This document shows, one piece after another, positions 1-12,129 of a DNA stretch of 64,000 nt. The stretch comes from Epiperipatus broadwayi. Taxonomy: Eukaryota; Onychophora; Udeonychophora; Euonychophora; Peripatidae. Position 1 is the stretch's first letter, and each line of letters begins with the position of its first letter. The notes below the pieces were generated by a model. The model had not been told where the DNA came from and did not search any database. It worked only from the letters and a program-made list of their open reading frames with translations. The stretch spans positions 759,001 through 823,000 of the forward strand of contig JAQFVV010000231.1 in NCBI GenBank assembly GCA_028023455.1, read 5' to 3'. A program made the translations under genes and the position numbers.

Positions 1-61
1 CAGCAGATTGTTGGTCTTATATTTGTTTGTTTAAGCATAAGGATTATATAATGTAATTTAT

Positions 62-1900
62 ATATATATATATTATAACGATCCAAAACAATAGTGGAGA
101 CAGCAATCTACGTATCTGCAACTACCAGGGCGCCATCTAGGCATTTAGGCAGATACGCGCTGTTAAGATTCCACTTTATTTTATATTTTGGTCATTAGCC
201 CATTGTCACTAGCTCAGTGAGTAGCAGAGATAATAAAATATAAATTTTATATCTTAAATATAAAAGAATAAAAGCTACTGCCAGAAATTAATATATAAAA
301 ATATTTATTTACGCACATATAAAATAACATTTAAATTTTGAGGAATAAATTCAACATTTTAGATTTTTCTATTAATCTTTAGTTTTACATTTAAGTAAAT
401 TACAACCATGAGTTTAATATTTATTTAATGAGTCGAGTATGAATAGACTACATAGATCTGCATTTGAAAAGAAAATATTCTTCCCTGATTTAACCTTAGG
501 CAACAAATTTCGCAATCAAACCGGCGCCAATCCATCTGATACATTTATGTATTCAATGTAGCATGAAAATACGACAACACAAAATACTATACTGTCAGGA
601 ATGTACATCTGAACAGCAAGTAGAATTAGAGAAAAAATTGTCTCTCTACCAACCAGGAATGCTACATCTGTTGGCGAGTAGAACAATAAACATAAAACTC
701 CATAGGAATGAACTGCGGTCCTTTGCCATCTTACAAACCCATCCATAGGCAAACAGAAGGTGTGTGGTGTATATATATAATCCTGCCCATAGCGAATCTC
801 ATACTACATCTACAATTTCACAAATATATCCAATCCATTGAACCAATTCAACTACGAAATGAATAACCTAAGATTACCCTCCCTTAATATAACTTTACAA
901 AACAATATAGCCATTCATGCCCGACTTAAATTTAACATTTAAATATGTTTGCACAGATTATTTTTATACAATTTGTTTTATAATGTTGAGTATAGATCGG
1001 CTGCATAGATTCCATGGTCAAAAACATTCCAAATTAAACACAACCGATCAAAATACAGTCAATCGATAACGTCAATTGCTGAGGGAATACAGGAGACCCT
1101 TTGGTGTTCATCATAAAACACCGCAGTGACATCCTTGCCCTATATATTCTAATCGACTGTGAAAACCACAACATAATCAACCACTAACGAATCTATGCAA
1201 TGTCTATACCCAACTTAAATGTAATGCATTTAATAATTTCTACAATAAATATTACTACAAATAAAAATAATAAAATGGAAATGATTTTAGCAAAACTTAA
1301 CTATATAAATTTAAACAATCAATTATTAATTTGAAAATCAAATAAGAGTTCATTTTAAAATTTAAATTAGCTGAATCTTTAAAAAAAACAATGACGAAAG
1401 TTCTTAATTACTTTTTTTTGTTGTTGTTAATTTGTAAAGTTCATAGCTCACGGTAGAAGAGTCCAGGTTTCTGCTTTTAATTCCCGCGATGCCTCCATTG
1501 GAAGATAATGTTCTGGAAATGGCAATAGCTGGTTCAAGGTATCACAGTCCTTTCATTTATTTTATTTTTAAAATAGAGAGTGTGGTATGTGCGTCCTACC
1601 ACATCTCTCAAACACAAAACGCTGGAACTGTCAGAAAAAACTGTATTTCCCTTTTTATATTATCCACACAGATTCAATCAACAAAATGTCACTAATCCAT
1701 CACTTTCATTAGGGTCTGAGCCAAGGCTTAGTGCTTCCATTGGTCAAGCTAATTTCTCTTTATTTTCTTATCTATCTTTCATCAGATCATTTTAATTATA
1801 CAATAGCCCAAAGGCCAGTTTGGTTTTCAATAATTCATAAACAATCATTTCCATTTACAGATTACATTAATTAATACCTGTTTTTATTTTTAAATCTTGT
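62..1900. repeat. Long dispersed repeat, copy 1 (family H)
   Basis: It matches the copy at 62025-64000 in the same orientation. Shared landmarks are ATAACGATCC after an (AT)n tract (about 75), GCGCCATCTAGGCATTT (about 130), CTAGCTCAGTG resembling a tRNA box A (about 210), a block with TATGAATAGACTACATAGAT (about 438), and CATTTCCATTT near 1850. Internally it holds two diverged modules, X (about 430-935) and Y (about 945-1230). Both begin with a GAGTATRGAT/GAGTATGAAT-like start and end in a CAACTTAAAT/CGACTTAAAT-like end. No coding capacity was recognised. It could be a long terminal repeat or a non-autonomous element. Its class is unknown. Confidence 0.7.
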
Positions 1901-2250
1901 ACTTTTTTATAAAAAAGTACGTTCAAATACTTATTTGTTTTTTTTTTAAAAATATTTTTAAAGTTTGGCCTCTGTGCGAATGTATATACGTTTAACAAAC
2001 ATTTTAATTTTAGCGTTTAGTTTTTTACTTTTATTTGCGAACTTTTAAGTTTTTATTTTAAATTAATGTAACGACATATTTATATATCATTACAATATAT
2101 ATATATATATATTTAAAATATGTAAGGCATGTAATTTAGCTTTAACTACACAATTTGATAAAGTTTAAAACATACTCTTCTTTAGCTCTGTAAAAGATTA
2201 AGTTCACTTTTCTATTGCTTACTATATATAATAGAAAATTACTATAATAG
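1900..2250. other. AT-rich spacer
   Basis: It contains poly-A/T runs and a short (AT)n tract near 2096-2114. I see no gene or recognisable repeat. Confidence 0.5.
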
Positions 2251-2460
2251 AGTATTTAGAGAGGATTTGAACTCAGACTTTCAAGCTTCCTTAGGTCATA
2301 CACTCTATCTTATACAACCAATATATGTAACCACATACAAGTGAAAAAAGATAAAGATCTCCAATATACATATTTTATGCTGAATTAGCACTCATCAATT
2401 GGTCCAGATCATCATCTCCCACTGTATAGGTTGTATATGATTATAAAATTTTATTCAATG
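2250..2460 (-). repeat. tRNA-related SINE/fold-back fragment (family E)
   Basis: Read on the minus strand it ends with GAGTTCAAATCC, a good RNA polymerase III box B, preceded by a degenerate box A-like segment. The rest matches the half-elements at 9515-10195, 26440-26690, 29630-29815, 36435-36840 and 44030-44215. Shared landmarks are TTGGTCCAGAT and a block around AAGATAAAGATCTCCAATATA. It is probably a tRNA-derived SINE or a fold-back made from one. It is diverged and truncated. Confidence 0.5.
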
Positions 2461-2739
2461 ATTATTTTGTTTTATTTATTTATTATTGTTATTTCTATTA
2501 TAAAACCATAGATGTTATTCTGTATGTAATAATACATTAATGTTAAAACATATATTTAACACTGAAAAGAACATAAAATTATTTTTTAAAAATATAAATA
2601 CATAAATGGAAATCATTCTTAAAAATCATGTTTCAACTTTAGAAATATAGAAAAAGAGTAATAAACAAAAATATATAATCAGAACTGTAATTATTATGAA
2701 TATTAATAAAAATACTTCACAAATAAAATTATAACCTAT

Positions 2740-3135
2740 ATTTTTATGTTGGACTATTTCCATCATCTAATATGAGTATTGGATGTCTTTAGAAAAAATT
2801 AACTTTATTTAAATATTTCAAATACATTCAACTGTTAGTAATAGCATATCAAACAGGTTAGTAAAATGTGTAACATTTCAAGAGTATTGAATTTTAAGGT
2901 GCTCAAAAATCTAAGGGGTCCAGGTTCAAATCCCATGCTAGTACTGTCACAGGTCAGGCCAGCAACACCTGAAGAAGTGGGGATAATAATACCTCTTGAA
3001 ATGTGCATATACTAACCTGTTTGATGTGCTATTACTAACAGTTACCTGTATTTTGAATATTTAAATAAAGTTAATTTTTTCTAGACATTCAATACTCATA
3101 TTAGATGATGGAAATAGTCCAGTATAAAAATACAA
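2740..3135. repeat. Fold-back element containing a tRNA-like SINE head
   Basis: The ends are inverted repeats. GGACTATTTCCATCATCTAA near 2752 is repeated in reverse complement near 3108, and the arms extend about 100 bp each, including the ACTGTTAGTAATAGCA segment. Inside is GGTTCAAATCCC (about 2922), a box B match, then CCTGAAGAAG followed by a hairpin and TTGAAATGTG. A related single-armed copy lies at 46960-47165 on the minus strand. I read it as a SINE that became palindromic. The class is inferred. Confidence 0.6.
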
Positions 3136-3898
3136 GTAAAACACCATCATCACAAACATCAGAAATTATAATCTATTTTAATTACATTTCTAAAATCTGA
3201 ATGAATTATTATTGTTAAAACATCATAAACTAGAGAATTCTGCTTTAAAATATCACAGAAAAATCATAAAAAATAACTGCTATGATAAATATTAAATGTT
3301 CATTTCTCAGCCAGTCACAACACCTTCCTACCTTAAGTTATGAATTTTCTTCTAGAAGCAAATATTTTAAAATAAAATCCAAGACTTATAAAATTTTAAA
3401 ACAGAAAAACAATATTTGACAAATATTTTGCAAATAGTAATGATAAATAAATAAAAAAAGCCACAGAAAATAAAAGTTTTCATTTTCAAAATCTAAATAT
3501 AAAAATAAACACTCTTAAAGGCATTCAGACAGTCTTGGATCTGAAAAATCAGCTGCATTGCCAGTTTCTTTGTGTTAAGTTTGTTTGAACAATATTGACA
3601 CCTTGTGATTTTTTTAAAATTAATAAATCAATATTATTTTAGTTTCAGCTTTTGCTATCAAATGAATACAGAATTATAAAATGAATGCTAGATAGCCACA
3701 CGAGAATAACTTCATAAAGTCAAAATAATCAAAGTGCCATTAATGGCACTACAGCTTCATATTTAGGGCCTAGAAAGGATTAAAAAAAAACACAATAAAA
3801 TATTCCCACAGGACATTTTATTCTAGTTTACTATGGGAAAGTCTAAAATTAATCATAGTGATGGAAAGTTTCTAATCTAGAAAATAAATCTTTACATG
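3135..3898. other. AT-rich spacer
   Basis: No gene, tRNA or clear repeat is visible. A short near-palindrome, GTGCCATTAATGGCAC, lies near 3735. Confidence 0.4.
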
Positions 3899-5260
3899 AC
3901 TATCATCATTTTCAACCATTATTGATCCACTGCAGGATGATGATCTCTCCTTGTTTAATTCAGTTTCTCCAATCTGTAGGCCCTCTTCTAAATATCATTC
4001 GAGCATTTATCCATTCCACCTCACTCATGGTTACTTTCTAGGTTTTCTTACAATCTCTTGGAATCCACTGCAAGATTTCAGCTTTCTATTATCTCTTCTA
4101 GCAATATATCCCACCCAACTCTATTTCAGTCTCTTAAAAATTTTCAATTGTACCAGTAATACCTGTTTGTTTCTTACCCAATGTATTCAATTTATAATTT
4201 CTTGGGATCCAGTTTAAGTTTCCTTCTGCCCATCTATTATCACCTCTTCTAGCAATATATTCATTTCAATTTCATTTTAGTCTCTAATTTTTTCAGTGAT
4301 ATCAGTAACATCTGTTTAGTCTCTCACCCATATATTCCATTCCTGATCTCTTCTTGCTACTCCTAATGCACATCACTTCATACTTTGTTGAGTGGTCTGA
4401 AGTCTCTGTATTGCAGTTCTGTTAGGTGTCCAAATCCCAGATCCATAACTAAGTGCTGGTAAAACACGTTTATTAAAAAATTTCCTTTTGAAACATATAT
4501 TTCCTTTTAATATTGAATTGTATCTACCAAAAGCATCACAACCAAGTTTACATCTATAAATTAATTTCATCCATTATGTGTTCATAGCCTTTTTAATATT
4601 TATTTTTAGTTCTACTTTCTTACTTTCATCTAATAACTTTTGCAACATTTCCTGAAGATCTAAAGGATTATTTTCAAAAATAATTACATCACCCGCAAAA
4701 TCTAGATGGTTTTAATACATTCTATTTACTTTTACTCCCTTAGCTTCCCATTTTAATCCAAAAAAATTTTCTTTCAAAACTGCTGTAAAAGATTTGGAGA
4801 TCTAATGGCAGTCTGCTGCACACTTTAATCAAAGTTAATCTTCTTGGTCTATGATTATATAATGTAATCATTGCTGTTGAATTTTTATACTTTGATAATC
4901 CAATGATTTAATCACCGAAGAAATGATTATAAAATCAAATACATTTTCATAATCTACATATCCAAACAAAATGTCCACTCACATTCATTAGTTCTTTCTA
5001 TAATTTGTCTCAATATTTGGATAGGATCCACTATACTATACTCACTTTTAAATCCAGATTGTTCTTTTGGTTGATTAAAATCCAAAGTTCACTGTAGATG
5101 ATTACATCTTGGTAAAAATTTTATACAGACCTGTTACAATACTGATAAGTCTGTAATTTCTAATAATCTTCTTTATCAGTTTTTAAAATATTAATATTAA
5201 TACTGTATTATTCCAAGCATATATACTTCTTTAATTTTTCCCTTTCTACCATTTCTTTCC
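3898..5260 (-). mobile_element. Decayed RTE-like LINE, reverse transcriptase part
   Basis: Read on the minus strand, fragments follow the order of an RTE-type reverse transcriptase. DYENVFDF (about 4925-4960) matches the usual DYEKAFDS motif with its first catalytic Asp. NHLDFAGDVIIF (about 4680-4720) corresponds to the FADD box but reads FAGD. LQEMLQKL follows, then an ORF at 4373-4570 with LGCDAFGRYNSIL, LPALSYGSGIW and RLQTTQQSM, typical of the region after the catalytic core. The C-terminal segment (RWM-like, ending in a TGA-rich tail at 3898-3960) appears twice, around 3900-4110 and 4200-4290. Stops and frameshifts are frequent, so it is inactive. It belongs to the same family as 58935-61960. 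Confidence 0.75.
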
Positions 5261-5289
5261 TCATACCTTATATCAACAATGCCCTGTGC

Positions 5290-5400
5290 AATTTGTTGCT
5301 ATTGGTAAAATGTCTGACTTGTTCAGTAGGTTTCAGGATCAATCCTACCATTCATAGGTTGGGTGCTTGAACTTCTTGCGAACTCCCAAAAAATAAAGTC
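5290..5400 (-). repeat. Short dispersed repeat (family G)
   Basis: The segment GGGAGTTCGCAAGAAGTTCA on the minus strand recurs in diverged form at about 60510 (plus), 36040-36080 (minus), 10755 (plus) and perhaps 30710 (plus). It includes ATTGATCCTGAAACC, vaguely like a tRNA B box. It is unclassified and possibly a SINE. Confidence 0.3.
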
Positions 5401-5654
5401 TGCATACCTCAATCAAACAGAAACAATAAAAACAGAACAATGAAAGAAGCATCGTTTATTGCACAAAAGGAAAACATGTTGAATCAGAAAGCCAACAACA
5501 TTCAAAAAAAAAATAAACAATGCGAATATTAAATTTTATTTAAAATTGAAATGTTATAAATTTGATAATTATGAGTAGGATTCTAACAGATTTCCTCAAA
5601 TAAAGCTTAAATTATGTAGCCTATTTAAAATATATTTTATATTACATGTATTAA

Positions 5655-5790
5655 TGTGAGATGGATGGATGAAATAAGAAAGTGTGCAGGGGTGATGTGG
5701 AGAAGAGAAGCTAAAGATCGGAGAAGATTGATTAAACTTGGAGAGACCTTCGTCCTGCAGTGGATTGATAATGATGATGATGATGAATGG
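5655..5790 (+). mobile_element. RTE-like LINE 3' end
   Basis: The frame starting at 5656 gives RWMDEIRKCAGVMWRREAKD, then FVLQWIDN. This is the conserved C-terminus of RTE-type endonuclease/reverse-transcriptase proteins. It runs straight into a TGATGATGATGATGA tract that forms the usual simple-repeat 3' tail. It is 5'-truncated to about 135 bp. The same end is found at 16642-16950 and twice at 48780-49130. A second, weaker tail (TGCAGTGAATCC then TGATGATGATG) ends near 6020. Confidence 0.75.
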
Positions 5791-6079
5791 AAAAGGTTCA
5801 TTGTATTATACATATGTTATATAGATGCTGAAGTTTTCATTTGGATGCAAAACGATGAGAAAACCTATAAAAATGATATGTGAGATAGATAGATAGATGG
5901 GTATGATAAAGTTTGCTGGAACATATGGGGAAAAAGTTATGGATTAGACTAACTGAACTAAATTTCATGAAATCATTCTGCAGTGAATCCATAATGTTTA
6001 AAATGATAATGATGATGATATATAAATATATCTGAGAATATTACTAAGTTTAATTTTCTAAATAAGTAAATAATAAACC

Positions 6080-6475
6080 AGCAAACTCTCTATGGAATAG
6101 CACAGTCCAGTGCACACCTTAGTAATCAATGGATGCAAGGTTTATGGATAAAATCCTTATGTATGCCAACTCATCCAATATCTCCAGACTAGTTTCTAGC
6201 TTATGGCTTTCATCAGTGAGCAGCATTGGATGTCAGAGTACTGCACCTAAATATTAGGAATTAATGCAACCCTCTATATCTAGGAATTAAGGCTACCCTC
6301 CAGCAGCCACCTTTATCTATTTAGTTAACTATAAAACTAGGAGCCCAAAATAAAAACACAAACATTTTTCATTTCAAGATAATCTACTTGTATAGTCACA
6401 TAGAACTGAACTCAGTTCAGTATCAATACATTTAAATATTGATGGTTGTTTAATAACCATAGTCATAATCATCAC
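6080..6475 (-). repeat. Hammerhead-bearing non-coding repeat (family A)
   Basis: On the minus strand this matches copies at 21365, 46000, 47215, 51840, 52200 and 58580. Landmarks in plus-strand order are CAGTGCACACCTTAGTAATC, CATCCAATATCTCCAGAC, a hammerhead core (see 6178-6224), and CTCCAGCAGCCACCTTT. There is no ORF. The family is not tRNA-like, and its copies often sit as inverted pairs. A non-autonomous retroelement is the likely identity. Confidence 0.65.
6178..6224 (-). ncRNA. Hammerhead ribozyme motif, family A (degraded stem I)
   Basis: The minus strand carries CTGATGA (6210-6216), a short stem II (AGC...GCT-like), GAAA, then CTAGTC giving the minimal stem III and a GTC cleavage triplet. 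Stem I pairs only three bases next to the core (TCA with TGG), so cleavage is doubtful. The assignment comes from comparison with the better copy at 52403-52448. Confidence 0.5.
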
Positions 6476-6479
6476 ATAG

Positions 6480-6830
6480 GCAGAAATGATATTAAATCAC
6501 TAAACATCACATGATCACCATTTCCTATGTTTACGCAACTGTGAAAACTGTGACAAACTCTTTGTGTTTTAGTGCCATCCAGTGCAAACCATGGTAATCA
6601 ATGGATGCAAGAAGGCTTGTCATAACACCCCTATCTAGTGGATACTCATCAAATATCATAGAGTAGTTCTTTCTAGCTTATGGCTTTCATCAGTGAGGAG
6701 CTTTGGATCTGAGAGCCATGAGCTAGAAACTAGTCTGGGGATATTGGATGAGTAGGCACTAGATGGAGGGGAATATACTATGCAAAAACATTTTGTATCC
6801 ACTGATTATTGAAGCAGGCACTGGATGATG
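6480..6830. repeat. Family A inverted pair
   Basis: A minus-oriented copy (about 6480-6720, with CTGATGA at 6687-6693 on the minus strand) abuts a plus-oriented part (about 6700-6830). The plus-oriented part has only the 3' half of the ribozyme, AGCTAGAAACTAGTCTGGGG. The left end contains the ACATGATCACCATTTCCTAT landmark also seen at 51815 and 47395 (inverted). It is non-coding. Confidence 0.6.
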
Positions 6831-8500
6831 AGACTTTAATGCACAATGGCAGAAATGCAAGAATGTTTCAAGGAAGTTTCAGAATAGATAGAGTGAATGA
6901 AAATAGATTATGGATAAGTTTAGTAAATTTGGGAATGAATGGGAATTTAGTGAATTTTATTAAGAAAATGTAAGAAAATAATTATTATACATAACAATTA
7001 GGAAATAAAGAATCAGGTAGAGAGTTAAAAATGAAATGGGACTAAGACAAGGATGCCCAATGTCACCTATTTTGTTTTGTTATATTTGGGCAAAATGTAA
7101 AGGACTGTAGAAAGATTAGGCAGAGGGATAGAGAAACCATTAGTAGCTGGCAAAGAAGTGTATCCATTCTCAGGTCTTTCATTTACTGCAAATATATTCT
7201 TCTACATAGAAAATATGGAAAATATGGAAATTGTGTTGAAGACCTGTGCAGGAGTTGGTAAACAGATAGGGATCAAATTTAGTGAAGAAAAATAAAAAAT
7301 AATGATGGGAATGCTGGAGAAGGAGAAAAGAAATATTTTTTTCTTGGGGTATATAAAGTTAAGTGTGGTGAATAGGTACAACTATTTGTGAATTGTCTTA
7401 AGTAATCAGAGGCATTGCTTGGAGGAATGTGGGGAAAAATTGATAAATAAAGTAAAGAAAAGAAAAGGAATGATAAAAAAATTAACAGTGTTTTCAAGTA
7501 ATAAATATGATGTAGCAAGAATTGTATGGGAAGGGCAGTAATGGGTTTAACCTATGGTAATGATGTGTTATGTGTTAGAAAAGAAACAAAGAGAAGTAGG
7601 AAGATTTATATAAGATGCATATATGAGGATGAAAGGAGGAAATTTAAGAAGAAATGGGATGGTGAAGTTTTTTTATATGAGAGATGAAAAAAACAAAAAC
7701 AAAATGAAAATGTTTGGTAGATTGCAATTTATGGATAATAAACACTAGCTAAAATAGTAATTAATTAGGTAACAAGTAAAGAACAGGCAAGAAGATGGTG
7801 AGAAAGATAGTATGGTGTGCAGAAGATTTGGGTAAAGACTTTGTCCGTATACTTGTACAAAAGGTGGGATGATTGGGTTAGGAGGATTGTTGAGGGTTAT
7901 AGTGGTAAAGAATGGTATAGAAGAGTTGCATTAATAAAAAATTGGGAGATTGGAGAGATGGAGAACTAGTATGAAGAGTAAAAAGAGTTTAAATATATAT
8001 AAGAAGTAAACAGAATATTGCGTGTGTGTTAATTTATGACAATAGCAAGGAAAGTAGTTTACTGTTTAAGACTGAAACAGGATCATTAGCAACAAGAGAA
8101 TATACACATAAATGGAGAAATGTGGGTGGTTTAGTCTGCAAGTTATTAGGGAAGGCGAGAAAAATATTAGGCATCTGTTAATTTAATTTAAATGCTTACA
8201 AACAGAAACAGCATAAATAATGAAGTTGTGGGAAAATAAAAAATAACAAAGTGTTTATACAGAAAGTGGATTCATGGTTTTTATGCTGGGTTTGGAAAAA
8301 GATAAGAGGAATCTAGATATAAAGGCAGAGAGTGGACAAAGATAATGTTGTGGAAATGAGATAGAGCAGGATGAAAACAAATATGTGAAAAACAGGGTGA
8401 TGAATGGAAAAGGTCGAGAAGATGGTTAACATATTTTTCTTGAGCATAATGGCTGAAAGATTCATGACTTCAATAAAGGAGTAGCCACATCACACCACAT
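6830..8500 (+). mobile_element. Decayed LINE, second type
   Basis: Broken frames give SLVNLGMNGNLVNFIKKM (about 6920), MGLRQGCPMSPILFCYI (about 7035; compare the GxRQGCPLSPLLF box of LINE reverse transcriptases), ENMENMEIVLKTCAGVGKQI (about 7205), and later RWDDWVRRIV-type and W/R-rich C-terminal pieces. The copy ends near a CACATCACACCACATCACAT tail at about 8490. It shares long similarity with the antisense copy at 24195-25330 (for example the stretch around CTTAAGTAATCAGAG). Many stops are present. The clade is uncertain. Confidence 0.7.
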
Positions 8501-9135
8501 CACATACGGATTTAACAGCTTTTATAAGCATAGGAAATGAATCATGTGGTTTTAAATAAATAATACTTATAACCAAGATTAAATTTTTCATTAAGCATTA
8601 TAACTTTATAAAAATCAATTTACCATTTACAAAATCAACAAAATTCTCAGTGAAATTTATAATCATCCTTTTAATTATCAGCCTCCATTAAATTTAATAA
8701 CTTCAATCTTTCAACATCGATTAAGTTTTGAGTTAAAAAGTTTTAAACATTCATACAAACTTTTTTTCACTCTTTCTTTCTTAAGTACAAATTTGCCTTT
8801 CAAAGGATTCTAATTCTTTGTTCTAACTTCTAAGATTCAAAGGGTTTTTTTTTAATTACCAAATTCCAGTGACTTTTTATTTTAAAAATAGTATTTTAAT
8901 TTTTATCTTTCCATTTACACAATAAAAAAAGCCTTTAAAAATGTAAGTGAAATGAATATTTTAATAGATAAAACATCTATCCTTCTTCTATTGAATTGAC
9001 TAATGTTAATATTTACTAAAATTATTTTATTTATTTTTTATACTAGCATTAAATATTTATGAAGTATAACCTTATCTTTTTTATTGCATTGCCAAAACCA
9101 TATAATATTAATATCATGTATAGTCTATATTCTTT
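8500..9135. other. AT-rich spacer
   Basis: No gene or recognisable repeat is visible. Confidence 0.4.
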
Positions 9136-9139
9136 TTTT

Positions 9140-9460
9140 ATAATTCACTGTTGACAGTTTCGATTGTTTCAGCATTCTTCTTCAGAACTAGAACAAACAC
9201 AATACAAATACATGAATACAAATATACATGCATGAACACATACATTCACGAATATATATATAATGTACATGTAAAATTATATGTTAATGCATGTATATTT
9301 GTATTCATGTATTTGTATTGTGTTTATTCTGGATCTGAAGATTCCTGGATATGTTATATATATATATATATTTGTATTCATGCAATTGTATTGTGTTTGT
9401 TCTAGTTCTGAAGATGATTTCTGGGGCAATCAAAACTATCAATAGTGGATTTTATTTAAA
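9140..9460. repeat. Fold-back (MITE-like) element
   Basis: The left arm has CAGTTTCGATTGTTTCAG, CTTCAGAACTAGAACAAACA and CAATACAAATACATGAATAC. The right arm carries their reverse complements at about 9300-9450, including GTTCTAGTTCTGAAGATGAT. The interior is AT-rich with ATATAT tracts and a third partial arm near 9325. No transposase is present. The 84-codon frame across it is a by-product of the repeats. Confidence 0.6.
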
Positions 9461-9514
9461 AAGCATTAACTGAAACCCACAGGCTTATTATAAAGCTATA
9501 TGTATATATGTAAT

Positions 9515-10195
9515 ATATAGGGTATATGAGCACAGATTTTCACATGACCCAGCATCCTCCACACTATCTCATAAAACTGATACATTTGAACACATATATG
9601 TTGAAAAGATAAATAATCACCAATATACGTATTTCATGCTAAACCAGCAATCATCAGTTGGTCCAGATTACCATCTCTACACATATATGCTATAAGTGCT
9701 CAGATATATATTAAGATAGCCAATCCTCATACTTTAATGGACAGGCTTCAATCCACTCCACACTTCAACCCTTCAACCATCCATCCAATTGAAAATCTGA
9801 TGATGGAATGTTCAAAGGCCACCTTGAGGCTGAGATTTTTGTCACACCCATGTTGACCTAAGGTCAATCTGAAACCTCATGTACAGGGTGGCCTTTGAGC
9901 ATTCCATCATCAGATTTTCAATTGGATGGATGATTGACGAGTTGAAGTGTGGAGTAGATTGAAGTTTGCCCATTAATGTATGAGGATTGGCTATCTGAGC
10001 ACTTATAGCATATATGTGTAGAGATGGTAATATGGACCAACTGATGATTGCTGGTTTAGCATGAAATATGTATATGGTGATTATTTATCTTTTCAACATA
10101 TATGTGTTGAAGTCTATCAGTGTTATGAGATAGTGTGAAGAGTGGTGGGTCATGTGAAAGTCTGTGCTCATATACCCTATATATTAAAAAGCATT
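9515..10195. repeat. Large fold-back of family E (about 680 bp)
   Basis: It is a near-complete palindrome. TATAGGGTATATGAGCACAG at the left end is matched by its reverse complement ending near 10185. CCATCCATCCAATTGAAAAT (about 9777) is matched near 9915. The centre lies near 9865, around TTGACCTAAGGTCAA, itself a small palindrome. Single half-copies occur at 26280-26690 and 29630-29815. Transcripts would fold into a hairpin of roughly 300 bp. There is no coding capacity. Confidence 0.75.
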
Positions 10196-12015
10196 GTAAA
10201 AAGTAATAAAGAATATAGATTGTATTAATTATAGCATTGAATATTTCAATTTTTGAAATTATAAATAATTTTAATTCATCATAAATATATTATGGCCAAA
10301 TATAATAAAATATTCTCAAATTCATTTCTATTGCTCCTTACCAGGAAATGGATTAAAATGAATTATATTGGCATTAAGTTGCTAATCTTAAAGATACAGC
10401 ATTACAATAATAATCTGCAAGTCAAGTGACATGATGTTAAAAAACATTTTTTTAAATAAATCTGATTAGAAAAATATTTTCTAGATATTATCTCTCCATT
10501 ATATGAACCAGGATTTAAACTTTTCCTTCTAATAAAAAATGTCTTCTTGATTAAATATTTAGCATAAGTTAATTATACCATTTTTTTTATTTGTATTGAT
10601 TTGACTGCAAATATTTTTTTCTTATTCCATTCAAAACTACACTGTTCTTTCTATTGTTACATATTTCATCTTTCTATTATGATTTTTGCAGAAGAAGAGT
10701 TTATACTATTTTCACTAACTTAAATATATGCTAATGGCTTTATTGTTCAAAGGTACATAAGAAGTTCGAGTGCCATAATTGTGACCATGTGAATCAATCC
10801 TGTGATCTCCCAATCTCATTGGACTCACTACCAACTGTGCAAAACTGCAGGGCATAGAAAAAAAACATTATGCAAAAGAAATGTGAATTCTTTCATCTAT
10901 TTGTGCATTAAAATCATATTAAAGCTGAAAAAAATTTTAAATCATCCAAGACAAACTGGATGCGCAGCCCAAATAATTATGATGACCCATTTCCAGAACA
11001 ATTGTTTAACATTTTATTGTATACTTTGTAAACAACTCCAGGTTAATTAAAATTTCAGCTGATCATAGTTTTTTAGTGGATGATCGATTTATATTTTAAA
11101 TTTTTTTTATTAAAGCAACTTTACCATTATTATTTATTATATTCTCAAAAATTTTGAATTATTTACAAAAATGTTTCCAAATAAAAATTATTTTTAAAAA
11201 TACTATTTCAACTTTGCAAATATATAAAAAAAAGTATTAGAGTGAAATACATAATCAAAACAATGTATTGTTGATAAAAAAATACATTAAAAGATAATTT
11301 TACTTTACCTCTGTTTCTAAAACTCAGACAAATTATTGTTCAAAGTACATAAAACTAAATTGTATCTAAAATTTAAAATTCTACTTATAATTCTTAAAAA
11401 AATAATAAAAAAATATTATAATAAATATGAATGATGTCAGCTTTTCAGCCAGTAAGGAGTTAAAACTATATATTTCTGATATCTCTGGACTTATTTTCTT
11501 CTAAAAAAATAAATATTTCACAAATATTTTGCAAAATGATCACAAATATGTCAACGAATTGTGGAAAATATATGTTTTCATTTTATAAAGCACAGATGCT
11601 CCCAAAATTTCTCAAAAGTGCTTTTGCTCAGGAAGAACAAAGAACAACCAATCAGCAATGTTGTTGGCTTACTAAAAGCTCATTTATATAAGAATTCTTG
11701 ACATTTTCTTTTTAAATTTATAAATCAGTGTTATTTTAGGTTGTGCCATGAAATGAATGCAAAACTAATACAATAGTACTAAAGATATCTGCAAAAGTGA
11801 ATTAAATATGAAGCAACCAGCAACAACATTATAAAAATCACTAAAAAGGTTAAATTGTCTAAAGGAATTTACACTACTACATGTAAAAACAGGAAGTATT
11901 TACTCTAAGATGTGTAATAACAACTTCCCATGATTTTTTTCTCCACTTTCTTATGGTTATAAGATATGCTTTTATTTTCAACAACTATATTAGGATCAGT
12001 AATTCTATTTATTCA
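10195..12015. other. AT-rich spacer
   Basis: It is mostly poly-A/T-rich unique sequence. A weak family G match (AAGAAGTTCGAGTGCCAT) lies at about 10758. I see no gene I can support. Confidence 0.4.
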
Positions 12016-12020
12016 CTTTT

Positions 12021-12128
12021 CTTCAGAGACATCTATTGTAAACTTCAGTAACCAAGAGACAATAGCTAGCAGTACTTCAGAGACATCTATTGTAAACTTC
12101 AGTAATCAATAGACAATAGCTAGCAGTA
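12021..12128 (+). repeat. Tandem duplication, 54-bp unit, 2 copies
   Basis: The unit begins CTTCAGAGACATCTATTGTA at 12021 and again at 12075. The two copies differ at about two positions, so the duplication is recent. Confidence 0.85.
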
Positions 12129-12129
12129 C

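Noticed and set aside
9151-9405. 84-codon open frame
   Set aside because: It runs through a fold-back repeat and (AT)n tracts and encodes repetitive Tyr/Ile/Cys text. It is a by-product of the repeat.
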